Positions 20,601-28,564 of a stretch of DNA of 36,030 bases are shown here, one piece after another (position 1 is the stretch's first letter; every line of letters starts with the position of its first letter). Both the position numbers and the translations under genes were made by a program. Location: NCBI GenBank assembly GCA_031282425.1, contig JAITDT010000019.1, forward strand, positions 1-36,030. The letters are read 5' to 3'. Below the pieces are notes generated by a model. That model was given only the letters and a program-made list of their open reading frames with translations. It searched no databases and had not been told where the DNA came from. This DNA comes from Holosporaceae bacterium. GTDB lineage: Bacteria > Pseudomonadota > Alphaproteobacteria > UBA3830.

Positions 20601-21563
20601 ATGTGGCAAAAGCGTTATATGAGAAGCACCTATCGTCGGCGTTGTGGAATCGCAATTATTTGCGTTGGTAGCAGCGCCGTTAATTGGAATCGCCAAAACA
20701 ATATCAACGTTGCATTCCGCCGGAACCGCAAAAGCAACGTCCGAATCGGCTTGTACCGCTATTTTATCGGAAGCAACTGTTATTTGCACTCTTGGATCGT
20801 CTGTAGCGGATGCCGTTCTGATTGTATAAGTCGCTTGCTCTGTAGCTCCATAGCCGTCGCCCCATGCGGTGTTATAGGGTCCACCGTCGAACACTTCAGT
20901 GCGAGCTGTCAGAGCAGCGGCGCGGTAGCCGTGCCCAATGCCAGGTATGTAGTCCCAAAACATGTCCTCCGATATCCAATTACCCAGCTCTCGTTTCAGT
21001 AGAAAACGAGGGTCCTTGGTGCTTCCATACATTATGCGATAAAACGCTTGGGCGCCGCCGAAAGTGAACACCCGACGCGTATGCATTGTATCTACGGTCT
21101 CGTAGGGAATGACGTCTTCGGTCATGGGAATATTGGGTTCGCCCTCAAAGCCGGCGCCGAACCAAACCCAGCGGTAGGGATCGAAGATTCCGCCCGCGAC
21201 GGTATGAACAGTATAAACTTCCAGTCCCGGAATCGCCGCATGAACCGGCGCTATTCGATTGGTAGTAGAAGTGTTGTAGATATCGTCCGCAATGCGCAGC
21301 AGCGATATTTTCTGTTGATTCAGCGTCAAGCCAGGATTCCATTTCTTGGCCACCGCTAATGCCGCTTCGTGCGCGCGGGATTTGTAGAGCGTAACGCTAC
21401 CGCTTCCGTAAATTTTCGCCCGATAATAGTTCATCAAATCAATGCCGTAGCGAAATAACAGCAATAGCAGAGGTAGTGCTGCACACAATATAATCCAAAT
21501 GGCTCCGATCTTCCGTCGCCGTAATTTACGCTTCCGGCCGCTCGGAATAACTGCTTTTGCCAT
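17634..21563 (-). CDS. 1309-aa TadG-like membrane-anchored protein with internal Asp-box (BNR/sialidase-type) repeats
   Basis: Basic N-terminus plus one TM (RRRKIGAIWIILCAALPLLLLLFRYGIDLMNYYRAKI) typical of TadE/TadG pseudopilin-like anchors; C-terminus LRIYVVKYRKQSQF...DIKNYLQDIANDIKVWA resembles TadG/vWA ends; central Asp-box repeats. Confidence 0.72.
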   Translation of the reverse strand: MAKAVIPSGRKRKLRRRKIGAIWIILCAALPLLLLLFRYGIDLMNYYRAKIYGSGSVTLYKSRAHEAALAVAKKWNPGLTLNQQKISLLRIADDIYNTSTTNRIAPVHAAIPGLEVYTVHTVAGGIFDPYRWVWFGAGFEGEPNIPMTEDVIPYETVDTMHTRRVFTFGGAQAFYRIMYGSTKDPRFLLKRELGNWISEDMFWDYIPGIGHGYRAAALTARTEVFDGGPYNTAWGDGYGATEQATYTIRTASATDDPRVQITVASDKIAVQADSDVAFAVPAECNVDIVLAIPINGAATNANNCDSTTPTIGASHITLLPHNDKWYSTTINGAELEASEFVAKSIRKTPIYQIAQELKTFLRNNFEFTRGVNVGLIPYSGKLSLPPDRNYEWTVDISPFDATKFLTDQNACLAYLRGCFLYSVNGAQAGTNLIPPTNSPQNPYVDNSFRPQTSSLSIPASYNLSSYVALWGALNEQTIYSRSEGPGTGVMCRCGDGANSDYIGDPLSTEAPTQRKWRRVNMYPCYLGYANLLSMKTNEGLLYPHPYHGAGWPQGHTQNPYFLIELQSDVGKICDLLSVMGPFSERAVSNFLFIPVSWAHNLFCDWTNDPGCGPVDTADDSETGGRLLHQGKFIVADRKKALILIINKPDWFEPHELTYLGFDNDYSEIPMVESDRIRFDVASGSQLITGLKQILKFSISDGNFGYNATSGYYETSTINAPVSARLSFPQKYLLKMVAEPVKQQQELKWESVSESSSLHAFMNSGWEAITSIGSTLVALNCDGSVATSTDCGATWTPKTNLTSNSDWSAITAIGSTLVALNYDGSVAANTDDGATWVDKGSISISESGWRSITTVDNTLVALNDNGSVAVSADGGATWVNKGSISGIGSNWFAIIFTGSALIALNENGTAVASIDGGDTWSEVNDTSNAALESTDWKAITLNNEKLVLLRKHGNIMISDCINGSITIDDASHKLVHRQEFYIESGSIAKQNTDSSYYVDLELRNSRLIFAEITNRPYSVENGVYTYTALRLPEMSRVVDFSKKTGDNKFVYNIGDLKLDAGNDYISCGSSADEPGTMGIRWNAIIDRWELYRNAGDHSDGNYLRSGTFWGDFFMMTDLEVTHNILLYHKILSSPNDINDYFGTGLNRSFWPFLSHRNMEVVGECGYRWKTYNTDMPLIFAGLTLPINATLYHGFGSTRVGEGGWYFDGNNQMDYDATRACQRLTVAACAKLKEAYGNNLRIYVVKYRKQSQFKHKITGANVDFDYSYIDECATNKDYVYDANELDIKNYLQDIANDIKVWATYTPAKLCD
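18690..19280 (-). repeat. five tandem ~41-45-aa (123-135 bp) Asp-box/BNR repeats inside the 1309-aa ORF
   Basis: WEAITSIGSTLVALNCDGSVATSTDCGATW / WSAITAIGSTLVALNYDGSVAANTDDGATW / WRSITTVDNTLVALNDNGSVAVSADGGATW / WFAIIFTGSALIALNENGTAVASIDGGDTW / WKAITLNNEKLVLLRKHGNIMISDC (degenerate). W-to-W spacings 41, 42, 42, 45 aa. Confidence 0.93.
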
Positions 21564-21861
21564 AACCTTCGTACAATCTTTCCCTTTGTCTTTTTTTTAG
21601 CACGACAGAGTTAATGGAAAATTAAGACCAGCACTTATAAATGAAACCACCTATAGCGGAAATTAAACTCTATTGCCGATCATGAATTTTCCACGCCAAA
21701 TCGCGATGAAAGTTTTTATGATGGGAAATAACTCAAGTTCTGACTTTACCGATGATAACATCCCGTTTTAGAAATATCATACCAAATTCCATATTAAGCA
21801 TCCGAAAATTATTATTGCATAATTGAGCAATTGTTGAGTCATACAGCGAATCAATAAAAAT

Positions 21862-22622
21862 TTAAAGGGATAATAGAGTTACTCGAGTGTTTGGAATAAT
21901 CTGTTGCGCAGAACATTTTGTTTCAGATATCTCCAAAATCGTTCCACCGGATTCAACTCCGGAGAGTAAGGAGGCAAAAAAAGATATCCATGTTTTCAGG
22001 AATTTTAAGATCTTTTGATCTGTGCTAACCGGCTCCGTCCATAATGATTGCAATTTTTTTGATAAAAATAATTTCTCGAAAGAATTTTTTAAAAATTCAT
22101 TCATGCTTTCAGTATTTACGTTCGGAAAACTTATACTGTAATTTGAGCCGGTTTTAGCAGAAATTGCTCCATAAACATAAAATGCTTTATAGCCGATTTT
22201 TACTTTTACCGGAGTTCTTTTGCCTTTTTTAAACCACCCGTAACTGATTTTCGCGTGAGTTCCGAATCTCGCCTCATCAAAAAACAAAACGTCGACATAG
22301 CTCTTTTTCTTTTAACCTTTCGTTGATGTTTTTTAAAAAGTCTCAACCTCTGCCTTATCCTAGTGCTGCGGATGAGGAGTTAAGAATATTTCAACTTTTG
22401 CATTTCGCGTACTGCTGCGACTTATTTTTTTGCCGCACTCCTGTACTTTTTGCACCATAAAATCTGTCGTAATCCGAGAATTTCCGTCAATGATTTCCTT
22501 AATAAGCGCTCTGTCCGAGAGGTCGTTTTTATTGGCCCTCTAACAAATTGTTTTTCCCATTTTTTTAGAGACATTTTGTCGGTGTTGGTTTTTCCTTGAC
22601 AGAAACAATCTAAAATATAAAG
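21862..22622 (-). pseudogene. IS630/Tc1-mariner-superfamily transposase, multiply frameshifted remnant
   Basis: FFDEARFGTHAKISYGWFKKGKRTPVKVKIGYKAFYVYGAIS, then IAIIMDGAG*HRSKDLKIPENMDIFF and LPPYSPELNPVERFWRYLKQNVLRNRLFQTLE in other frames. TAG replaces the usual Trp codon; 1-nt losses at T7 22054-22060 and A7 21976-21982; a further frame change near 22300. Confidence 0.88.
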
Positions 22623-22630
22623 GGGCATTT

Positions 22631-23549
22631 TTGTCTAATGTTAAAAATCCTCCTTATTTTGATCTTATATACGAACTTTTTGAATGCATAGGCGTAGATC
22701 CAGGAAATCTGATAGAAATAAAAGAAGCGACACAATTTCGCACTGTGATTGTTCCGGAACAGGCGTACGAATTAAATACGAATTATCATAATAAATATAG
22801 AGAGCTAATTGATTTTGCCAAAGGATATGTTCCTGCAGCTGAATATAGAAAGGTTTATTTTGCAAAGTTGCCGAGCAGAAGTATTGGAGAAAACTTAGCC
22901 GTAGATCTGTATAAAAGTAACGGCTTTAGTATATTCGCTCCGGAGTGTTTGGGAACAAAGGAGATGATATCGATTTTGAATGAATGCGAGGAGTTTGCTG
23001 CATCTTCTGGATCTAAGCTCATAACGCTCTTTTTCTTAATGATGGCGTGAAATTAACAGTTTTGAATCGTTCCGAATATGTACATCCAACATAAACAATG
23101 ATCGATAACATGAGAAATTTGAAAACGTGCTATGTAGATTGCTTTGCCGATATTCTTCCCGTCGGTTATAGCTGTGGACCTTTCATGTTTGGGTACACAA
23201 AATATTTAAAGAATTATTTAAAACATCAAAAGATGAAATTTAATGCATGGAGGATGGTTTGTACTACAGCAAAAAATACTATTTTATTTATTATTGGTGC
23301 AAGTGCTACAAAGATCCTGAACATAGTCGCTTCCTAAGAAAAAATGAATTGAGGTCTGTAAAATATCTTATTTATTTTTCCACAAAAATATGTGGTTTTA
23401 TGGATTGTTTAGATAATGTATGGTCGTGGTGGAAATCATTATGGCTGCAGAAATTGTTTTGGCAGCGTATTTTTTCCGTTAAAAATCAAGGCAAATATAA
23501 GGTATTAAGGTTTTTAGGGATAAAAATTAGTCTCAGGAGAAAAATATCC
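22631..23549 (+). pseudogene. GT61 (DUF563)-like glycosyltransferase remnant
   Basis: KGYVPAAEYRKVYFAKLPSRSIGENLAVDLYKSNGFSIFAPECLGTKEMISILNECEEFAASSGSKL, then after a frameshift near 23020 HNALFLNDGVKLTVLNRSEYVHPT*TMIDNM (CAA to TAA-type stop), then another frame change near 23240. Apparent TTG start. Confidence 0.7.
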
Positions 23550-24238
23550 GTGTATAAAGAAATTATTTCCTGCAGAATATGCAGTTCGGCGAACATTGAG
23601 ACGGTAATTTCGTTGGGAAAGCAGTGTTTAACTGGAGTATTCCCCCCCCCCCTCCCTTTTTTCGATCACTTAAAAAAAAGTTTCTTCAGGACCGCTTGAC
23701 GTTGTTTTTTGTAAAGATTGTAGCTTACTACAGTTAAAACAGTCTTATTCCTTAAATGAAATGTACGGAGAGAATTACGGATACAGATCGGGGTTAAATG
23801 TTTCAATGGTGAAACACCTTGAGCAAAAAGCCAAAAGTTTAGAGAAATATGTATCTCTAAAAGATCAGGATCTTGTAATAGATATAGGCAGCAATGATGC
23901 GACTTTATTGAAAGCATATAGTAAAAAGTGTGTAAAAATTGGGATTAATCCCACAGGTCTGAAATTCAAAAAATTTTATACTGACGACATATGCCTGATT
24001 GCAGATTTTTTCTCTGCCAGCAAATTTTTGAAACAATCGGGCGGGCGGAAAGCGAAAGTAATAACGTCGATTGCCATGTTTTATGATCTCGAAGACCCAT
24101 GTGAATTTGTAAAAGACATTAAACTGTGCTTAGAAAAAGACGGAATCTGGCATTTTGAGCAGAGCTATTTGCCTTTTATGTTGCGGACCAACTCATACGA
24201 CACAATATATCATGAGCATCTTGAATTTTATTTCCATG
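23550..24238 (+). pseudogene. SAM-dependent (sugar C-)methyltransferase-like gene: one frameshift, 3' end truncated by an IS
   Basis: GTG start after AGGAG; CRICSSANIETVISLGKQCLTGVFP (zinc-binding domain). Removing one A from A8 (23672-23679) gives HLKKVSSGPLDVVFCKDCSLLQLKQSYSLNEMYGENYGYRSGLNVSMVKHLEQKA...VIDIGSNDATLLKAY...FEQSYLPFMLRTNSYDTIYHEHLEFY, then homology ends. Confidence 0.8.
23642..23652 (+). repeat. C11 homopolymer inside the methyltransferase-like pseudogene
   Basis: gtattCCCCCCCCCCCtccctttttt; count consistent with the ORF translation GVFPPPLPFF. Confidence 0.9.
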
Positions 24239-24239
24239 G

Positions 24240-24830
24240 GGCCGGGTGTAAACCTTACGCTTTAGCATGTAATCGAAGATCACGAAGTGAACTGCTTTAG
24301 CATACTAGTAGTTGTAAGTTGAGGCATGAATAATACTCGAGAAAGATATGCTAAAGGTGCACACACAAGTATTGGACGTACAGTATCACTATGTGTGGAA
24401 GACAAAGTATTCTTATAAGGTACTAAGTGGTGATATTGCTCTCAGATTGAGAGATTTGCTGAAAGAAGTATGTGGCTTGCAGGAAATGACAATTGTGCGC
24501 GGAAATATCAGAGCTGATCATGTGCATATTCTTGTAAGAGCTCCAAGTTATCTGTCTCCGGCGAAAATTGCTCAATATCTGAAAGGACGTACGGCACATG
24601 CAATGTTAAGGGAATTCTCCGAACTTAAAAAAGATATTGGGGATGTCATTTGTGGGCTAAAGGTTATTTTTGTAACACAGTAGGAGCAGTTACCGAGGAA
24701 ACAATAAGAAAGTATATCGAAGACCAAAAAGATGAAGATTCTGTCTTCAAAGTTTGGAATGAAAAGAAGGATTTATCCGCTCTCGGCGAACCTTTAGGTC
24801 TTTAGCATTCTTCGTGCTTTAGCACGTAGT
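24240..24830 (+). mobile_element. tnpA: IS200/IS605-family insertion sequence remnant; tnpA (24348-24805) frameshifted, 3' subterminal hairpin retained
   Basis: VQYHYVWKTKYSYKVL...VRGNIRADHVHILVRAPSYLSPAKIAQYLKGRTA (HVH HUH motif); after A6 24627-24632 the frame shifts to RYWGCHLWAKGYFCNTVGAVTEETIRKYIEDQKD...LGEPLGL*. Hairpin CGTGC-TTTA-GCACG at 24813-24826. Outer boundaries are approximate. Confidence 0.85.
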
Positions 24831-25138
24831 AATTGAACTGTCCGCAGAGGCATTGATTGAGATTCTCCAGTTCCCCTAAAAACATCAGCATAATTGTCCC
24901 ATAAAAATGTTATGGAGAAGTTAAGAGCTGCGGGATTAATGGTTTTTTGACAGAATTCCGATAGTATGCGAGTTGGTGGAAGAGGTACCGCATCGGTAGA
25001 TTAATTTATCCAGTCCATGCAGCCTTTTTCACAATTTAATCTCTTTATCACCTGAAATATCGTGGGAATGTTATCACTCAATCCAGACACTGCGACACCT
25101 CTTCCATTAGATTCTTCACCAAAAGCATTAAAATTTTA

Positions 25139-26108
25139 TCAATTTGCATGAAAAAATCCATTGACATGCCAAAAGATGTATCTTATAAGTTGTCCCGCTT
25201 TGACTTTTTCTTTCGATTCGGCAATCTTATCCGCAATACTGACTTCTCCGGAACTTAGAATGGACAAAGTCCATTCTTTGTTTTTCTTCAGTTCGGAGTC
25301 GGCGTTCATTCTGCTCTTCCCCTTCGAGTTGCCCAACATATAGACTGTATTTCCGATGTCCTTGGCTTGAACCTGCCCTAATTCATCCAGAATCAGCAGA
25401 CAATCGTTGTAAGACTCGGCAACAGCCTCCAAGGCATTAGAGGTCGATCGCCATTGTTGGATGAATTTTTTCGGTTCTCCCCATACAGAAGCTGCTACAT
25501 GCAATGCCGTCGTTTTTCCTATTGAGCTCTTACCTATAAAATTAATGATTGCAGTATTGAAATGCTTTAATCTCCTCAGTAATACTCCCGATAACCCGAC
25601 GCACAACGCTAGAGTCAAGATTTTATTTCCTTCGCATAGCGTGCTCACATTTTGCGTCCATTCCGCAAGGGTTCCTCTTTTGGCAAAACCGGAGGTTTTA
25701 GTATTACTGACTAAAGAAAAAGAAGACTTTTCGTTCTGCGATGTCGAGAACGACGGGCATACAAATGAATCGTCGCCTATCCATCCCACAGTATAAACAT
25801 CAGTGATTCTTTTTTTTTGGTTTTGCGCTTGTTAAATACGTTATAAGTTTCTGACGATTACACGATGTATCGAATCCGTTTTCAAACAGGATCTCGATAA
25901 TCTCTTTTGGAGTACATAAAGTTTTCCGTTCAATATCAATCGACAATTCGTTTCCGTCCATGTTCTTAAACAGAACGCGCTTTTTCCATCGACTGCTACT
26001 TGTATCTCGTGATAGAGCTATAACTTCAATATAATTGCTTACTCTCTTGCCGTCATGAAAAAGACCTTTTTCTTTATCAACAACAAAAACTCTGATATCA
26101 TTAACCAT
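25139..26108 (-). pseudogene. DUF927-domain (helicase/primase-associated ATPase) protein, frameshifted
   Basis: MVNDIRVFVVDKEKGLFHDGKRVSNYIEVIALSRDTSSSRWKKRVLFKNMDG... then, with A9 (25810-25818) read as A8, KPKKRITDVYTVGWIGDDSFVCPS...FIGKSSIGKTTALHVAASVWGEP...LLILDELGQVQAKDIGNTVYMLGNSKGKSRMN. C-terminus also broken (AGQLIRYIFWHV*). Confidence 0.85.
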
Positions 26109-27077
26109 TGACGGTCTCCTTTTCTGTGCTTTGAAGTATAAAAAATCTGAGATCGTCGCAACTTGTTTTAATGAGCATGTCATTAAAATCTTTTTCATAC
26201 GTTGGGCAGATAATTTGAGCATTGTACCCCAACGCATGAAATGTATCATTTGCGGCTTTTATCCCTACATCATCGTTGTCTGCTGCTATAATAATCTTGG
26301 AATTCGGTAACAATTCTCTGATTCGCATAGCAACAGCATTCATATTACAGGCTGATATAGCGGCGATTGTATATAATTCTGTTGATTCGATATGCTGCAT
26401 GCGGTAGCATATCCCTCGGCAAGAACAATTGTATTTTGTTTGCAATCATAGTCGGATGCAACGTAAAATAATTCTTTAAAAGGCATTGGAAAACTCTTAC
26501 TTCCGTCTTCTCGAATGAATTGAAGACCTTTTATGCAAAGATTACTCTTATTCTCCGGAATAGAATCAATTAGCGGTATAACAAGCTGTTTTTTATCTTG
26601 GTAGCAATTAACTTTTGCGTTACCGATTGAGATGCGTTTTCGTTTTAAATATTCGTGATCTTCAGATTTGAAAGACTTGCTCCAGATATAATTCGGATTA
26701 ATTTTTTTCTTTTTAGCGAGTTTTGCTACGAAAGATGAAATTTTCGAACACGATGCGACAGAATTGTTTCCGATTATATCGGACAATTTTTTCGCTGCTG
26801 TGGGCAAGTCGCAACCATACGCAAATGCCGTCAGATCAATGATGCTGCCTCCTTTATTGCCGGAAGCAAAATCGTGAAATTTTCCTGTTTCAATATCTAT
26901 TCTAAAAGAGCCTGGTTTACTGTCATTTCGCCCTGGGTTAAGAGCAACATAGTCGCTACCTTGTATGGTTTCTCTTCCGGGAATGAGTCGCTGAAGCACC
27001 ACAATCTTTTCATCGCGAGAAAGAAAACGGTACCGGGATTTTAGCTCTTCGAAATTAACCATATCATCCCGGCTCAT
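26101..27077 (-). pseudogene. Toprim-domain DNA primase of a mobile element, frameshifted
   Basis: ORF 26340-27077 (RFRIDIETGKFHDFASGNKGGSIIDLTAFAYG...NTIVLAEGYATA) and ORF 26101-26445 (ESTELYTIAAISACNMNAVAMRIRELLPNSKIIIAADNDDVGIKAANDTFHALG) are two parts of one Toprim primase; frame change near 26395. Confidence 0.83.
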
Positions 27078-27256
27078 TTCATGCCTCCCTTCGATCCGGT
27101 TTTCTGAACTTTTTCTTCCAAAAATTCGATAACGTTCCTTACCGGATACGCAACAGTTTTATATCCGACGGTAAACTTCCCTTTAATACCTTTATTAATG
27201 CAATCAAGATTTCGTAGAGTCTTTGCGTTTAGAATTCCTTCCGTTATTTTCGGCAA
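27074..27256 (-). CDS. AlpA/excisionase-like small protein at the head of the primase module
   Basis: ITEGILNAKTLRNLDCINKGIKGKFTVGYKTVAYPVRNVIEFLEEKV; abuts/overlaps the primase start. May be 5'-truncated: the open frame extends upstream (SYEEPFPRNQLPKITEG) without an obvious ATG. Confidence 0.5.
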   Translation of the reverse strand: MPKITEGILNAKTLRNLDCINKGIKGKFTVGYKTVAYPVRNVIEFLEEKVQKTGSKGGMK

Positions 27257-27439
27257 TTGATTCCGAGGAAAAGGCTCTTCATAAGAACGTTTTCTGATGG
27301 AAAAGTCGGTTTGTTTTTGGTAACCCTCCGCAAGCAGTGGTTGAAGAATTTAATCAAATTTATGATGTAAACTAATAATTGTACAGAAAGACCAAACATT
27401 TGAGCAGATTTACAACAGCATTACATCTCACAGCACCCC

Positions 27440-27471
27440 CGGTCGCTCGGGTTGTATGAATTAAGCGACCG
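27440..27471. other. 8-bp perfect inverted repeat CGGTCGCT / AGCGACCG (16-nt loop)
   Basis: Read directly; GC-rich stem in AT-rich intergenic DNA. Confidence 0.55.
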
Positions 27472-27533
27472 ACAAAATCATTATGCCAACTATAAGTTGC
27501 AAATAGAATCATTTTTTTTAATTTTTTTAGGGA

Positions 27534-27545
27534 GGGGGGGGGGGG
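27534..27545 (+). repeat. G12 homopolymer in a polypurine tract
   Basis: agggaGGGGGGGGGGGGagggtgataggaaagg. Confidence 0.9.
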
Positions 27546-27629
27546 AGGGTGATAGGAAAGGATTGTTTTTATGTAGGAAGGCATAACAAATTGCAAGAGG
27601 TGTGGTGGCGACGAGTTGAACAAGAGAGG

Positions 27630-27757
27630 ATTGTTAGTGAACTTTTTTTAAGAAAAATATTATTGACTTCGAAATCCCTCTTTTGTATAAGCAAAAAGCT
27701 ACGAGGTAGATTGCTAGTAAAGATATAACCTTCAAAAATTAAGTTCTAACTAACAAT
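27630..27757 (+). mobile_element. MITE-like element, copy 1 (128 bp)
   Basis: Left end ATTGTTAGTGAACTT; right end AAGTTCTAACTAACAAT (reverse complement ATTGTTAGTTAGAACTT). Ends shared with copy 2. Confidence 0.6.
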
Positions 27758-28224
27758 CCATGCAAACGAATTTTTAGACACTATCTCGCAAGACTTTATC
27801 GAAAACAAAGTGTTATAGCAAGAGTATGAAAATGCTCAAACTTTCTGTTGCTCTATTGCTGCATTATGCCTTTGGTAGGCAAGCCCGGTTTTAAATTTGT
27901 ACTTTAAACTTCTTTCGAAAGTGTATTTTGATTCATTGATTCGACTAATTGATCAGTTCTGCAGTGATAAAGTCTCCATAGATTTCAGACAACTTTAGTG
28001 TCTGATACTCAAATAACATTCAAAACGTATAATGCATTGTAAATTAAGCAAAAAAGAGCAGATCAGACCGATGGAATTCTCATCAAACTATCTCTTTCCT
28101 AGAAGGGCTTAATGGTCTCGGTTCAAGAAGGAAGTGGGTATATGGTCGGAGAAGCGCCACGTACAGCGCATGCGCTTTTTGTCCATACTGCAATGACAAA
28201 TAGAACCGCTGCCGAAATAACCGG

Positions 28225-28296
28225 AGCGGGCGAAGGGATTCGAACCCTCGACACCAACCTTGGCAAGGTTGTACTCTACCACTGAGCTACACCCGC
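28225..28296 (-). tRNA. tRNA-Gly(GCC)
   Basis: Minus strand GCGGGTGTAGCTCAGTGGTAGAGTACAACCTTGCCAAGGTTGGTGTCGAGGGTTCGAATCCCTTCGCCCGCT; cloverleaf pairs by eye, anticodon GCC in loop TTGCCAA; CCA not encoded. Confidence 0.97.
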
Positions 28297-28564
28297 TAAC
28301 GTGGATATAATATCAATTTTCTGCTAAAAAAGCAATTGCTGTTTTCGGGAATTGCCCTACAAAGATGGATATAGTTCTGTAGATTTGCTAATGTTTCAGC
28401 GCCTAATAAGAACTCAGCAACTACTCCTTAGCATAGAGAGCTGATAATAATTCTTTCCGAATAAATCTATCATACAATGCAATCCCCGTTTTCGGACATA
28501 AAGAATTGCGCATAGATACGGTACTTCGCAGTTCTGTTCTAACTTCTATATATCAGAAACCGGC

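Noticed and set aside
22422-22628. 68-aa minus-strand ORF as an independent gene
   Set aside because: It is one frame of the decayed IS630 N-terminal region (RGPIKTTSRTERLL matches a GRPxxTxxR-type linker), not a separate gene.
27372-27623. 83-aa minus-strand ORF with HPPPPPSLKKLKK
   Set aside because: The Pro run is just the translated G12 tract; no homology signal or RBS.
28152-28180. Possible intrinsic terminator AAGCGC...GCGCTTTTT
   Set aside because: It faces the plus strand where no upstream gene exists, and the loop is long (14 nt with an internal palindrome); not supported as a terminator.
28112-28285. Plus-strand frame MVSVQEGSGYMVGEAPRTAHALFVHTAMTNRTAAEITGAGEGIRTLDTNLGKVVLYH
   Set aside because: The 'GAGEGIRTLDTN' end is antisense to the tRNA-Gly, a well-known spurious-ORF artefact.
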